Assembly: GCF_000271485.2 (NCBI RefSeq) | Contig: NZ_AKVN02000001.1 | Location: forward strand, 1,306,001-1,370,000 | Length of the DNA stretch: 64,000 bases | Direction of reading: 5' to 3' | DNA from: Pelosinus fermentans DSM 17108 | GTDB lineage: Bacteria > Bacillota > Negativicutes > DSM-13327 | Part shown: positions 25,446-35,604 of the stretch, one piece after another | Position numbering within the stretch: the stretch's first letter is position 1 | Layout: every line of letters starts with the position of its first letter | Notes under the pieces: model-generated | What the model was told of the DNA's origin: nothing | Database searches by the model: none | The model's input: only the letters and a program-made list of their open reading frames with translations | Made by a program: the position numbers and the translations under genes

Positions 25446-27152
25446 GTGAAGCTAAAGGTTAAAGGGAAAATACTTGCAATTATCTTAATAATATCAATGG
25501 CAACACTTTTAGTTGGTTCTATCGGATATTATTATACCAACACGATGAGTAATGAAATGAAAATTATGTATAGTGAAAATCTGTTGTCGATTAAAAGGTT
25601 AAATGAAACGCGACATAATTTTAGAGCCGTCCATGGAATGATCCTGGAAATGATTTTTGGCAATCTCGATAAAGCAAGAGAAGATGCCTTGGTCACGCAG
25701 ATGAAATCCTTATCGGCAGAAACAGACCAAACATTAAAGGCATATGAAAGTCAAAATTTGGGGTCCTTCGAACGAGAAAAGCTAGTAGTGCTAAAAGAAG
25801 CAATCGGTCAATATCGAACAGAGCGTCAAAAAGCTATCGAATTATCTCAGCAAGGGCGCAAGCAGGAAGCATATGTTTACTTCACCCAGCAGGCAGCCAG
25901 TAAATTGGAAATTGTCAATTCGACTCTTAAGGAGTTAGCTGACTTCATGTCAGATAAAAGTGAAAAGGCGAATAGTAAGGGGCAAGAGTATGCTGGATTT
26001 GCGGGAATCGTTATTTTCACATTAACAGGATTTTTTGTTCTACTCTGCTTGTTCTTAGGCTGGCGATTATCCAATGCAATTGCCAGAAGGTTAAAATCTG
26101 TTTGTATGTTTCTAAATGAGATCGAAAAAGGAAATCTTGGTGTAGAGAATATTAATGTGGTAGACCAGGATGAAATTGGTGATATTGGGGTTGGGTTAAA
26201 TAGCATGGCTGGCAGCTTGCAGCGTTTGGTGCGCCAGGTCGCATCTTCATCTGAGCAAGTTGCTGCCTCGTCAGAAGAGCTGACAGCAAGCGCAGAGCAA
26301 TCGGCTCAAGCTACGAATCAAGTAGCAGCGACGATTAGTGAAGTAGCACAGGGAGCTGAGCAGCAGGCAAGTGCAGTGAATGTTACGACTGTTGTAGTGC
26401 AGCAGCTTTCTGCAGGCATTGAGAAAGTTGCTGAGAATTCAGCAATCATAAGCGGCGTATCCGATCAAACCTCTAAAGCTACCCAAGATGGTACACAAGC
26501 CGTAAATGCGGCAATTAGTCAGATGGAAATCGTAGAGAAAACGGTGACTAAGTCAGCTCAAGTGGTGACGAGACTGGGAGAACGATCCAAAGAAATTGGA
26601 CAGATTGTCGATACGATATCGGGAATTTCTGCTCAGACTAATCTTCTAGCGCTAAATGCTGCTATAGAAGCTGCACGGGCAGGTGAACATGGCAGGGGCT
26701 TTGCTGTTGTTGCTGAGGAAGTTCGTAAGTTGGCAGAGCAGTCCCAAGAAGCCGCCAAGAAAATTGCCGATTTAATTACGGAAACCCAGTCGGATACCGA
26801 AGAAGCAGTGGTTGCGATGAAGGAAGGCAGCCATGAGGTTAATGTAGGAGCACAAGTGGTTAATACCGCAGGGCAAGCTTTTAGGGATATATCAGCACTC
26901 ATTGACCAATTAGCGATGCATATAAAAGAGACTTCAACTTCTATTGAAGAGATGGCTTCTGGCAGTAAACAGATTGTGGAATCGGTACATGACATTGATA
27001 CGATTAGTCAAGAAACGGTTGGCAGGACACAAATCGTGTCTGCCGCCACCGAAGAGCAGTCGGCATCTATGGAAGAAATTGCTGCGTCCAGCCAAGCATT
27101 AGCTAAAATGGCAGAAGAACTTCAAGGGATTGTTAGACAATTTAGAATGTAG
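25446..27152 (+). CDS. mcp: Methyl-accepting chemotaxis protein under c-di-GMP riboswitch
   Basis: 568 residues from a GTG start that follows TAGGAGG (25434-25440). First membrane segment ILAIILIISMATLLVGSIGY, a 4HB_MCP-type sensor domain (about 30-185), second segment YAGFAGIVIFTLTGFFVLLC (about 180-200), HAMP, then the signalling domain with [20 protein letters not shown]. It closes with [20 protein letters not shown]. It is similar to the receptor at 22036 in its C-terminal half but its sensor differs. The upstream aptamer ties its expression to c-di-GMP, so chemotactic input would change with the motile/sessile state. Confidence 0.94.
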   Translation: MKLKVKGKILAIILIISMATLLVGSIGYYYTNTMSNEMKIMYSENLLSIKRLNETRHNFRAVHGMILEMIFGNLDKAREDALVTQMKSLSAETDQTLKAYESQNLGSFEREKLVVLKEAIGQYRTERQKAIELSQQGRKQEAYVYFTQQAASKLEIVNSTLKELADFMSDKSEKANSKGQEYAGFAGIVIFTLTGFFVLLCLFLGWRLSNAIARRLKSVCMFLNEIEKGNLGVENINVVDQDEIGDIGVGLNSMAGSLQRLVRQVASSSEQVAASSEELTASAEQSAQATNQVAATISEVAQGAEQQASAVNVTTVVVQQLSAGIEKVAENSAIISGVSDQTSKATQDGTQAVNAAISQMEIVEKTVTKSAQVVTRLGERSKEIGQIVDTISGISAQTNLLALNAAIEAARAGEHGRGFAVVAEEVRKLAEQSQEAAKKIADLITETQSDTEEAVVAMKEGSHEVNVGAQVVNTAGQAFRDISALIDQLAMHIKETSTSIEEMASGSKQIVESVHDIDTISQETVGRTQIVSAATEEQSASMEEIAASSQALAKMAEELQGIVRQFRM

Positions 27153-27189
27153 AAAATCTACCTGAATAGAAAACCTTTCTATAATACAT

Positions 27190-27243
27190 AAAAAAACCCT
27201 ACAGAGGAGACTTTTTTAGTGTCTCCTCTGTAGGGGATATTTT
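27190..27243 (+). terminator. Bidirectional-type terminator after the second chemoreceptor
   Basis: CCCTACAGAGGAGAC (27197-27211) pairs perfectly with GTCTCCTCTGTAGGG (27221-27235). A seven-base A run precedes it and an AT-rich tail follows. The rest of the 300-base gap to 27453 shows no gene. Confidence 0.8.
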
Positions 27244-27452
27244 ATATTAGAAAGGTTTTTATTATTTACTCATGGACACTTGTGATTTGCATGGTAAAGC
27301 ATGATTCCCTTGATTTTTTGATCAAATCTCTTTAAAGTAGAAGGCAAGATAAATCATAATAAGATCTAGCGGATTAAAGCGAATCATTATATAGTAGTAA
27401 GACAGCTGCGAGTATAGAGCCGAGGATAATTTTAAAAATAAGGTGAGGTCAA

Positions 27453-28433
27453 ATGAAAGTATTAATCATTGATGATGAAAAAAGCATTCGCACCATCCTT
27501 TCAGAAATGGTACAGCAATGGGGATATGAAGTGATCCTTGCTGCTGATGGTGAAAGTGGATGGAAGATATTCCAGATTATTAATGAGCCTGTTATTGTGC
27601 TCTTAGACTGGATTATGCCCGGTATAGATGGAGTGGAGCTATGTAAGAGGATAAAACAAGGCACAAAAACGTCCCATACGTATGTCATTATGCTGACAGC
27701 AAGAAAAAGCGATATAGAAGATATGGTTATTGGCTTTGATGCCGGAGCAGATGATTTTTTGACTAAGCCAATTGATCCAAGAGAACTGAGTTGCCGATTA
27801 TCCGTTGGCAGCCGTATTTTAAGTTATCAATATGAATTAGAGCAACGCAATGCCACCTTATACGAGACTACACGAGTGATGGAAAATATTATGCGGGAGT
27901 TACAGACTGTAAATGGAAAGTTAAAAGATCTTTCTATGGAAGATGAAGTTACAGGTATTGCCAATAGACGATGTTTGGAAAACTATTTGGCTAAAGAGTG
28001 GTGGCACGCATTGCGAGAGAAAAAAATAATGACGTTTATCATGATTGATGTAGACTATTTCAAGCTTTATAATGATACCTATGGACATCTGGCAGGAGAT
28101 GAATGCCTAAAAAAGGTTGCAGCAGTATTGGATCATAGTGTAAAACGCAATTCAGATATAAAGGCACGTTATGGCGGTGAAGAATTTGCAGTTGTTTTGT
28201 ATGCTGCCGATTATGCTGGAGGACAAAAGATTGCCGAAAAAATCAGGTTAGCTGTTGAAGAACTGCAGATACCTCATAGTGCTTCTGCAATTAGTTCCTA
28301 TGTTACGATTAGTTTAGGCGTTGCCACAATGATGCCAGATCCTGATTCCTCTTATGAAATGTTGATTAAGAAAGCTGATGATGCGTTATATCGGGCGAAA
28401 CGTGAAGGCAGAAATAGATGGATTGCTGTTTGA
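27453..28433 (+). CDS. Response regulator diguanylate cyclase (REC-GGDEF)
   Basis: 326 residues. REC domain 1-120: acidic pair in IIDDEKSIR, phospho-acceptor Asp in VIVLLDWIMPGIDG (about D52), Lys in FLTKPIDPREL. A coiled linker (about 125-160) joins to GGDEF. The active site is ARYGGEEFAVVLY, catalytically competent, and an RxxD inhibitory site (RNSD) lies five residues before GGEEF, so product feedback is expected. It would make c-di-GMP when phosphorylated. It is immediately upstream of cheA (19 bases) in the same direction, and a c-di-GMP riboswitch lies 2 kb upstream. Confidence 0.95.
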   Translation: MKVLIIDDEKSIRTILSEMVQQWGYEVILAADGESGWKIFQIINEPVIVLLDWIMPGIDGVELCKRIKQGTKTSHTYVIMLTARKSDIEDMVIGFDAGADDFLTKPIDPRELSCRLSVGSRILSYQYELEQRNATLYETTRVMENIMRELQTVNGKLKDLSMEDEVTGIANRRCLENYLAKEWWHALREKKIMTFIMIDVDYFKLYNDTYGHLAGDECLKKVAAVLDHSVKRNSDIKARYGGEEFAVVLYAADYAGGQKIAEKIRLAVEELQIPHSASAISSYVTISLGVATMMPDPDSSYEMLIKKADDALYRAKREGRNRWIAV

Positions 28434-28452
28434 CTTAGGAAGAGGTGGTAGC

Positions 28453-31065
28453 ATGCTGAAGGATGAAAAACTGATTCAGGAATTTGTTGTAGAGGCAAAA
28501 GAACATGTAGAAAAGATAGAGTCAGGACTGCTGTCCTTTGAACAAAAAGAGTATGATGAAAATGTGATCAATGCAATTTTTCGCTCGGCCCATAATATTA
28601 AAGGGACAGCAGGTTTCTTTGGCTTTCAGAAAATCGTTGAATTATCGCATGCCATGGAAAGTGTACTGGGAAAGATACGGAGCAGGGAACTTGCTCTCAC
28701 ATTTGACATCGTAGATGCATTATTAATGGCTAATGATGAGCTGCGGGAACTATTAGATCATATCACTATAAGTGAAGAACGAGACATTGCTTCTTTGGTA
28801 AAAAGGCTGCAGCATATTTATATAAGTGGAAAGGAAGCTCAGCTGATTGAACCATTAGATGATGGGGATGAGACCTTCATACCTGAAATACCCCAAAAAG
28901 CAGCAAAGAAGCACAAAGATGATGCCGATAACAAGATGATTAGTGAATTGGGAAAGAAAGGCCATAAAATATATAAATATGTACATGCACTTGATTCTCA
29001 ACAGATTGATGTAGAGCGATTTTCTATCAATATGTCAAAGAGTATTCAGTCCATTGGAACCATCTTGAACTGTTATATTCGAAACAAGAATTTTGTAACA
29101 GAAGAGAATTTTTCGGGGCAAGAAATAGTATTTTTGTTTAGTACTGTGCTGGAAAAAGAACTGGCAGTAATGGCAATTGGTGCCAACCCAAGAGAGATTG
29201 AGGAACTTTCCATTTCCACTCAAAGTGCAGAAATTTTTCAACTATTATCGGAAACAGAAGACAAATCAGCTGATCCTAAAGAAGAGAAATTGCTTAATAC
29301 TAAGCAGAGGGCTTTAGATCTTTCGGAAGAAAGAATTAAAAATGATTTGGTTGAAGAACGGATTAAAGTGGATGTTGCTTTACTTAATAATTTAGTAAAT
29401 TTGTCTAGTGAAATGGTACTGGCAAGAAACCAATTGCTGCGATTATTAGAATCACATGTGGATGGGATACCGGGTATTCGCGCTGTTTTACAAAAGATTG
29501 ATCATACCACCACCGAAATGCAAGAAAAGATTATGCGTACGCGGATGCAGCCCATTTCCATTTTATTTCATTCCATTCCACGTTTAGTACGTGATCTGTC
29601 AAAGAAATTGGGGAAAAGCCTTACACTAAAAATGGAAGGAAAGGAAGTGGAAATGGATAAATCCATTCTGGAAGGATTGATCGATCCATTTACCCATCTG
29701 ATACGTAATGCATTAGATCATGGTATAGAAAAGCCTGAGATGCGAAAGGCTTCAGGGAAAGATCCTACTGCAATGATCGAGATAAAAGCTCGGCACGAAG
29801 GCGGTCGAGTGATTATCGATATCATGGATGATGGAGCAGGAATTGATATAGAGAAGGTTAAGCAGCAAGCTTTGCAAAAAGGGCTGATTGGACAAGATGA
29901 AGCAATGGATATCAGTGAAGGTAAAATGGCAGAATTAGTCTTCTCACCAGGTTTTTCAACCGTCTCTCAGGTAAGTGATATTTCAGGCCGGGGCGTAGGT
30001 TTGGATGTGGTCCGATCGAATATTGAAAAGTTTGGCGGTATTGTAGAGCTGCATACCTTAAAAGGAAAAGGAACGACCTTTCGTTTGCTGCTGCCGTTAA
30101 CCTTAGCGATTATACCTTCTCTCATTTTAGCAGTTGGCAAGTATAATTTTGCTTTGCCTCAGACTCATTTACAGGAAATTGTGCGAATCGTAGATGGAAA
30201 AGAGGCAGGGAGATTGCAGTGGATTCAAGGGCGAAGAGTACTGCAGCTGCGTGGGAAATTGGTTCCCATTGTTCATCTTGCGGATGTAATTAGTTTGGAA
30301 AAAAACTTCGAAGTAACAAGCCCTATTACACGAATTCTGATTATAAAAATTGCCAAAAGAACCTTTGGTATCATTGTTGATGCCATTCATGGTCAGGAAG
30401 AACTTTTAGTAAAGCCCATGCCTAATCATTTAAAAGAAGTAAAAGTGTACTCAGGAGTAACGATCTTAGGTGATGGCAGTATTGCCATGGTTCTGGATAT
30501 TGACGGGATTGCCAGTATGGGGAATTTAGTGTTTTCCGAAGAAGGGGTGGAAAGTTCTCAATCGGAAATGGTATCATTAGAGAACCAAATACAAGAGATG
30601 CAGGATTTATTGCTATTTCAATGTTCCGGACCGGAGATACTTGGCCTGCATTTGTCCATGATCGCAAGGGTTAACGAAATCAGCCCTCACCAGATCGAAG
30701 AGGTTGGGAATAAACAATACTATAATTCTCAAGGCGATATCATCCAATTAATCCGATTGGAACAGTATCTGCCAGTTGCTTCTAAAGAACAATCAGGTGA
30801 GAAAATGTATGTGATTACACCTAAAGGGAATAACCTTTCATTAGGTCTTCTGGTAAGAGCAATAAAGGATACAGTACAAGTAGATTCCTTGATGGTAAAA
30901 GGGGATATCCAAGGAAAAGGACTATTAGGATCCACGATCATCAATGAAAAAATCGTGCTGTTAGTGGATTTGCATGAAATCGTTGAGATGAGTGTTCCGG
31001 AGCAGTATGCCCAATTGAAATTTGATAAGGCAGATGTGCAAGTTTTAAGAGGAGAATTCTCATGA
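28453..31065 (+). CDS. cheA: Chemotaxis histidine kinase CheA with two CheW-like domains
   Basis: 870 residues from ATG 28453 (AAGAGGTGG before it). Domains in order: Hpt with the phospho-acceptor H47 in FRSAHNIKGTAGF; a middle region (about 140-290) without a clear P2 match; dimerisation helices (LNNLVNLSSEMVLARNQLLR); HATPase with N box LIRNALDHGIEKP, G1 DDGAGI and G2 GRGVGLDVV; a first CheW-like domain (about 555-690); a second divergent CheW-like domain (about 710-855). Most CheA proteins are about 650-700 residues with one such domain. Its stop overlaps cheW by 4 bases. Confidence 0.94.
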   Translation: MLKDEKLIQEFVVEAKEHVEKIESGLLSFEQKEYDENVINAIFRSAHNIKGTAGFFGFQKIVELSHAMESVLGKIRSRELALTFDIVDALLMANDELRELLDHITISEERDIASLVKRLQHIYISGKEAQLIEPLDDGDETFIPEIPQKAAKKHKDDADNKMISELGKKGHKIYKYVHALDSQQIDVERFSINMSKSIQSIGTILNCYIRNKNFVTEENFSGQEIVFLFSTVLEKELAVMAIGANPREIEELSISTQSAEIFQLLSETEDKSADPKEEKLLNTKQRALDLSEERIKNDLVEERIKVDVALLNNLVNLSSEMVLARNQLLRLLESHVDGIPGIRAVLQKIDHTTTEMQEKIMRTRMQPISILFHSIPRLVRDLSKKLGKSLTLKMEGKEVEMDKSILEGLIDPFTHLIRNALDHGIEKPEMRKASGKDPTAMIEIKARHEGGRVIIDIMDDGAGIDIEKVKQQALQKGLIGQDEAMDISEGKMAELVFSPGFSTVSQVSDISGRGVGLDVVRSNIEKFGGIVELHTLKGKGTTFRLLLPLTLAIIPSLILAVGKYNFALPQTHLQEIVRIVDGKEAGRLQWIQGRRVLQLRGKLVPIVHLADVISLEKNFEVTSPITRILIIKIAKRTFGIIVDAIHGQEELLVKPMPNHLKEVKVYSGVTILGDGSIAMVLDIDGIASMGNLVFSEEGVESSQSEMVSLENQIQEMQDLLLFQCSGPEILGLHLSMIARVNEISPHQIEEVGNKQYYNSQGDIIQLIRLEQYLPVASKEQSGEKMYVITPKGNNLSLGLLVRAIKDTVQVDSLMVKGDIQGKGLLGSTIINEKIVLLVDLHEIVEMSVPEQYAQLKFDKADVQVLRGEFS

Positions 31066-31490
31066 CAGGAAAAATTTTAACCTTCTATCTTGGCGGCAGT
31101 TTGTGTGGCATTGATATAGTTTTTGCTAAAGAAATTAATCGAAATGTCAAGTATACGACTGTCCCAGGGGGGGCATCCCACGTAGTAGGTCTTCTGAATT
31201 TGCGTGGACAAGTAGTGACTTTATTTGACTTAGCCCAGATATTACATTTAAATCAGAAACAAGAAGATAAGCAAACAAAATGCATAATTCTAAAAGGGCT
31301 TTTTCAGGGAGATCATATAGGGTTTTTCATTGATAAACTGGCAGAAGTAATTGATATAACACCCGATATGTGCGAATTGCCGCCAGCAAATATAAAAAAT
31401 CTGCAAGGACGATTTATATCGGAAATAGTAAAGTATAATAAAGAAATGATTTTAATGTTAGATATAAATAAAATATTTGATGCGATATAA
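31062..31490 (+). CDS. cheW: Chemotaxis coupling protein CheW
   Basis: A 142-residue single CheW domain: [20 protein letters not shown], then [20 protein letters not shown] (the conserved NLRG.V.P..D.. core) and [14 protein letters not shown]. It links receptors to CheA. Its ATG overlaps the cheA stop, showing translational coupling. Confidence 0.93.
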   Translation: MTGKILTFYLGGSLCGIDIVFAKEINRNVKYTTVPGGASHVVGLLNLRGQVVTLFDLAQILHLNQKQEDKQTKCIILKGLFQGDHIGFFIDKLAEVIDITPDMCELPPANIKNLQGRFISEIVKYNKEMILMLDINKIFDAI

Positions 31491-31516
31491 ATGGAACATG
31501 GGAAGGAGAAAAAGGT

Positions 31517-33523
31517 ATGAAGTGGTTTAATGACTTAAATATTGGCAAAAAACTAATGATTTGTTTTATGCTGATTGTCTTTATTGCGTGTCTTATGGGG
31601 GTAATGGGAATACGTAATATTAAGGAAATAGAAGTGAGTGATCAGCAGTTATATGAGGTCAATACCATTCCTCTGGGAGATCTTGCTCAGGCGGCGATGT
31701 CCTATCAGCAGATTCGAGTGCTTGTCGGTCAATCCATTATTGAAACAGATACAGAGAGGAAAAAGCAATATCGTACTTCTATTGATGAATTGCATAATAA
31801 GATGAATATGGAATTGGCGGAGTTTGAACAAAGTATTAAATCGCCAATGGTTCGACAGGAATTTAATAAGTTGAAAATCATACAAGGTAAGTGGAGCGTT
31901 ATTTTGGATGAAGCATTACGTCTTATCCAGGCAGGAGATAATCAGGCTGCTTATGCTATTTATGCCGGGCAAGGCAATCAATTTTCATTAGAACTGACTC
32001 AGCTTATTGATCGGTTAATTGATCTACAAATGGCACATGCAGGCGAAAAGGCAAGAAGTAACTCGGCAGAAGCGGAAGAGACAATTAAGAATATGGCGAT
32101 TTTACTTGGTATAGGCTTTTTGGCAGCGATGAGTTTAGCTGTATTTATAACTAGGAAAATTACAGAGCCTGTGAAGGAACTGCAAAATCTCATGTCCCAG
32201 GTAGAAGACGGTAATCTTACCATAACAGGAAAAGCAAGTTCTCAAGATGAAATAGGGCAGCTGACGTTGTCTTTTAATAAACTCATTGAGACAATGCACC
32301 AAATGACGAAAGAAATCTATGACACCGTTATTGTTTTGAATCAATCCTCCAATAGCATGCTGATGGTTGCGGAGGTCGTAGCATCCAACAGTGAAGAAAT
32401 GAGCGCTGTTATTAACAGTGCCAGTGAGTCTACAGAGGAAATCAATATAAGTGTTACTCATGAAGCGAATGCATCTTTGGAGTTAAACGGAAATATACAC
32501 TCCATCTCTGTGGCCACGGAAGAAATTTCTTCAACCATTCATAGTCTGGCTTCTGCTTCTGAGCAGGCATCTGTCAGTTTAGATCAAGTAAGCAGTCTTA
32601 TTGAGAAAATATCTGGAGGTATCAGCCTAGTTGCTGGTTCTGCCAAAGATGTATCAAGTTCTGTATCCGATGTGGTAATAGCTGTAAAAGAAATTAATTT
32701 TTCTTTAAATGAAGTGGGAAAAAATTGTCAGCAATCCATTTCCGTAGCCAAAGATGCAGAGCTGCGAGCACAGGAAACTACAATTATTATTCAGACTTTA
32801 AGCGGCGTATCAAAACAGATTGGTAAGGTAGTTAATTTGATCAATGACATTGCCGATCAGACTAATATGCTGGCGCTAAATGCAGCTATTGAAGCTGCAG
32901 GTGCAGGCGATGCAGGCAGAGGATTTGCTGTTGTGGCTAATGAGGTCAAGGAATTAGCCAAGCAAACATCAGGAGCAACAGATGAGATAAGAGCCCAGAT
33001 CGAAGCGATGCAAGATAAAATGCAAGAGGCAGTACAAGCAGTAAATGGTATTACCCAGGTTATTGATGTAATGAATACGAATAGTAATAACATTGCAGCA
33101 GCTGTAACAGAACAATCTACTGTAGTGGGAGATATATCTTCTGCTGTGATTGTTGCTTCTGATAAGATACATCTGATCTCCAATGAAATTGGTGATATTG
33201 CAGAGAAATCCCGCCATGTAGCCCGAGGGGCTGGGGAAAGCACACAGGGAGTGAAAGAAATTGCTCATTCTGTCAGCGAATTGTCCTTAACAGCAGGGGA
33301 GTTGGCTAAAAATACAGAAGGTGCGTCGATAAAAATGAGTGAGGTAGCTAATACTTCCCAGAAAATCGCTGCCAACGTTGAAGAGATAGCCATTAGTATG
33401 AATGAGATCAATAAAGCCTCACATAACACAGCCAGCAAAGGAGTGGAGACCACTCAGGCTGCAGATGAGCTTGTCCTGGTTTCTGGAAAATTAGAAGAAT
33501 TAGCAAAACGATTTCGAGTATAA
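31517..33523 (+). CDS. mcp: Methyl-accepting chemotaxis protein of the che operon
   Basis: 668 residues. Membrane segment 1 near residues 12-32 ([19 protein letters not shown]), a 4HB_MCP sensor (about 35-190), membrane segment 2 [24 protein letters not shown], then a long signalling domain. Its tip reads [20 protein letters not shown] with [20 protein letters not shown], a different signalling class from the two receptors upstream (AAGAG instead of AARAG). It is probably the dedicated receptor of this CheA. GGAAGGAG precedes the ATG, 26 bases after cheW. Confidence 0.93.
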   Translation: MKWFNDLNIGKKLMICFMLIVFIACLMGVMGIRNIKEIEVSDQQLYEVNTIPLGDLAQAAMSYQQIRVLVGQSIIETDTERKKQYRTSIDELHNKMNMELAEFEQSIKSPMVRQEFNKLKIIQGKWSVILDEALRLIQAGDNQAAYAIYAGQGNQFSLELTQLIDRLIDLQMAHAGEKARSNSAEAEETIKNMAILLGIGFLAAMSLAVFITRKITEPVKELQNLMSQVEDGNLTITGKASSQDEIGQLTLSFNKLIETMHQMTKEIYDTVIVLNQSSNSMLMVAEVVASNSEEMSAVINSASESTEEINISVTHEANASLELNGNIHSISVATEEISSTIHSLASASEQASVSLDQVSSLIEKISGGISLVAGSAKDVSSSVSDVVIAVKEINFSLNEVGKNCQQSISVAKDAELRAQETTIIIQTLSGVSKQIGKVVNLINDIADQTNMLALNAAIEAAGAGDAGRGFAVVANEVKELAKQTSGATDEIRAQIEAMQDKMQEAVQAVNGITQVIDVMNTNSNNIAAAVTEQSTVVGDISSAVIVASDKIHLISNEIGDIAEKSRHVARGAGESTQGVKEIAHSVSELSLTAGELAKNTEGASIKMSEVANTSQKIAANVEEIAISMNEINKASHNTASKGVETTQAADELVLVSGKLEELAKRFRV

Positions 33524-33579
33524 AATCGACATTAAAAGAGTATAGAGACAATAAAAAGATATAGTTAGGGGGGATGATG

Positions 33580-34455
33580 ATGAATGGACACCTATCTTCC
33601 CAGGCATTTCAATTATTTCAGAAATATATTGAAGAACACTGCGGCATTGTAATTCGAGATGAGAAAGCGTATTTGATTGAGAGCCGGCTTTCCAAGTTCT
33701 TAATACGATTTGGACTATCCAGCTTTGACGAATTATATAACATGCTGCGTCAGCAGAAGCAAGCCGCTTTGACAGAAGAAATTATTGATGCGATTACAAC
33801 AAATGAAACATTATGGTTTCGAGACAAAACGCCTTGGGAAGTTCTAGAAGATCAGTTGCTGCCGAGATACATTGCAGCAATCAGGCAAGGTATGGGCGGA
33901 AAAATTCGTATTTGGAGTGCTGCCTGTGCTACCGGGCAAGAGCCCTATTCCATTGCTATGTGTATTGATCGTTATCTCCTGCGGCATGGAATTGCCGATA
34001 TTACATTGAATCATTTCGAGATCGTAGCCACCGATATTTCACATACGGTTTTGCAGCTTGCTAAACTGGGAAAGTATGACAATATAACGATGGCTCGTGG
34101 AATGACCTTGGATTATCGGGAACAATATTTTCGCCAGGAAGGACGTACATGGCTGCTGGATGAAAGGATCAAAAACAGCGTTCAATTCAGGCAGTTTAAT
34201 TTGCAAAATAGTTTTATAGGATTAGGATTTTTTGATTTGATCTTTTTTAGGTATGTAGCAATTTACTTTTCAGAAGCATTAAAAAAGGAAATCATCAAGA
34301 AAATTACGAACTCTTTAACTAAAGAAGGTGTGTTAATTCTAGGAAATTCAGAAGTGTTCCTGGATTATAACGAATACTTTGAAGCCGAGTATTATAAAAA
34401 TGCTAACTTTTATACTGTGAGGGGTGGATGTTATGAAAATATTATCCGTAGATGA
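33580..34455 (+). CDS. cheR: Chemotaxis protein methyltransferase CheR
   Basis: 291 residues using the third of three consecutive ATGs (33574, 33577, 33580). The AGGGGGG site ends right before the first, so 33580 has the best spacing. The N-terminal helical domain (FQLFQKYIEEHCGIVIRDEK) and the SAM-binding core are visible: IWSAACATGQEPYSIAMCID, then IVATDISHTVLQLAKLGKYD, and FFDLIFFRYVAIYF where E. coli-type CheR has CRNVxIYF. It methylates receptor glutamates. It overlaps cheY by 23 bases. No cheB gene occurs in the window. Confidence 0.93.
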   Translation: MNGHLSSQAFQLFQKYIEEHCGIVIRDEKAYLIESRLSKFLIRFGLSSFDELYNMLRQQKQAALTEEIIDAITTNETLWFRDKTPWEVLEDQLLPRYIAAIRQGMGGKIRIWSAACATGQEPYSIAMCIDRYLLRHGIADITLNHFEIVATDISHTVLQLAKLGKYDNITMARGMTLDYREQYFRQEGRTWLLDERIKNSVQFRQFNLQNSFIGLGFFDLIFFRYVAIYFSEALKKEIIKKITNSLTKEGVLILGNSEVFLDYNEYFEAEYYKNANFYTVRGGCYENIIRR

Positions 34456-34807
34456 CTCGGCCATCATTCGAAAAATTATACGCAGTGGCGTAGAGGTACT
34501 TGATTATGAATTGGTGGAAGCCGCGGATGGGATAGAGGCCTTAACCATTTTAGAGGAATCTTTTGAAGAAATTATTCTAATATTATTAGATTGGAATATG
34601 CCTGGTATGGATGGATTAGTTTTTTTAGAGAAAATTAAAAATACAGCATCTCTTAAGCATATACCCGTAATGATGGTTACTACAGAGAGTGAGAAAGAAA
34701 ATATTATAAGAGCGATTCAGGCTGGAGCTATTAATTACTTAGTAAAGCCCTTTACCATTGAGGAACTAATGAAGAAAGTATTAGAATGTATGGGAGAGGG
34801 GAGGTAG
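34433..34807 (+). CDS. cheY: CheY-type response regulator
   Basis: A 124-residue single receiver domain. The ATG at 34433 follows GGGGTGG and gives MKILSVDDSAIIRKII. Acidic pair DD at residues 7-8, phospho-acceptor Asp in ILLDWNMPGMDG (about D54), Thr/Ser in MMVTTESEKENI and Lys in YLVKPFTIEEL. No output domain. It should carry the CheA signal to the motility apparatus. It overlaps cheR by 23 bases and precedes cheX by 3 bases. Confidence 0.93.
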   Translation: MKILSVDDSAIIRKIIRSGVEVLDYELVEAADGIEALTILEESFEEIILILLDWNMPGMDGLVFLEKIKNTASLKHIPVMMVTTESEKENIIRAIQAGAINYLVKPFTIEELMKKVLECMGEGR

Positions 34808-34810
34808 CCT

Positions 34811-35284
34811 ATGGAATTGCAGAAAGAATTATTTTTGCAAAAATGTTTAGCAGAGTCTGTTTCTGATGTTTTTAGCACTATGGTTGGAGTAGAACTCTGC
34901 CCGGTACAAGAAAAAGCAGCTGCTCCTAAAGGGTATAAAAGTGAAATTACAGGAGTGATGATGATTTTAAGTACCCATAATGCCTTGCTTTCCATAGCAC
35001 TAAGCAAAAAAAATGCGGCGATGATTGTTTCCTTTATGACAGGCATTGCCTCTGTTGAATTGGCAGATGAAGAACTGTATGATGGCGTTGCCGAATTAGT
35101 AAATATGATAGCCGGCAGGGCAAAAGCCTTATTAGCAGGAACAGACTATCATTATCAAATCACACCTCCTCTTACCATTGTTGGTGAAAATCATTTCATT
35201 CTGTATAAAAAGAACGTATCTCAGCTCAGTATGGAATTTGAAGCCGGAGAAATAAAACTTCATTTAGATTTGACCTATTTATGA
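34811..35284 (+). CDS. cheX: CheX-type CheY-P phosphatase
   Basis: 157 residues. The chain includes the CheX/CheC-type catalytic ExxN in YDGVAELVNMIAGRAKALL (about E94-N97), preceded by a strand-rich part (GVMMILSTHNALLSIAL). This family dephosphorylates CheY-P. One catalytic motif and the length point to CheX instead of CheC. It ends the che operon; the ribosome site is GGGGAGG at the end of cheY. Confidence 0.85.
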   Translation: MELQKELFLQKCLAESVSDVFSTMVGVELCPVQEKAAAPKGYKSEITGVMMILSTHNALLSIALSKKNAAMIVSFMTGIASVELADEELYDGVAELVNMIAGRAKALLAGTDYHYQITPPLTIVGENHFILYKKNVSQLSMEFEAGEIKLHLDLTYL

Positions 35285-35328
35285 ATGCAGGGAGTATAAG
35301 TTTCTACTGTTATATAAAAAAATAATGA

Positions 35329-35414
35329 ACCGCGAAGACACGAAGAAATACAAAGGTCGCGAAGGGGTATTATAGCATTCACAGTTCTTTGTTTTCTTCG
35401 CATCTTCGCGTTTC
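35329..35414 (+). repeat. Dispersed palindromic repeat, GCGAAG type
   Basis: Left arm begins CCGCGAAGACACGAAG and the right arm ends CTTCGCATCTTCGCG, built of 8-9-base units around CGAAG. It is a full copy of the family also at 36199-36272 and 39095-39189, located just after the che operon. Confidence 0.8.
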
Positions 35415-35455
35415 AAATTGTTTTTAAGACTCTTAGTGTTTTTCTATTTTTTTTA

Positions 35456-35484
35456 TTGACAGGAAAGAATCTTATTGATAGAAT
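35456..35484 (+). promoter_or_regulatory. Consensus-like sigma-70 promoter in the che-flavodoxin gap
   Basis: TTGACA (35456-35461), 17-base spacer, TAGAAT (35479-35484). It would start a transcript with about 250 bases of leader before the flavodoxin gene. The leader contains TTGAG..CTCAA near its start and a T run at 35601-35606. Confidence 0.55.
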
Positions 35485-35604
35485 ATAGTCATTGAATTGA
35501 GAATTAATATCAGAAACTCAATTACATACTTCACTGGCTATGTAACTACAAACTTCTTACATACAGCAGCTTATAACGTTTGAACAGCCCATTAGGGTAT
35601 TTTT

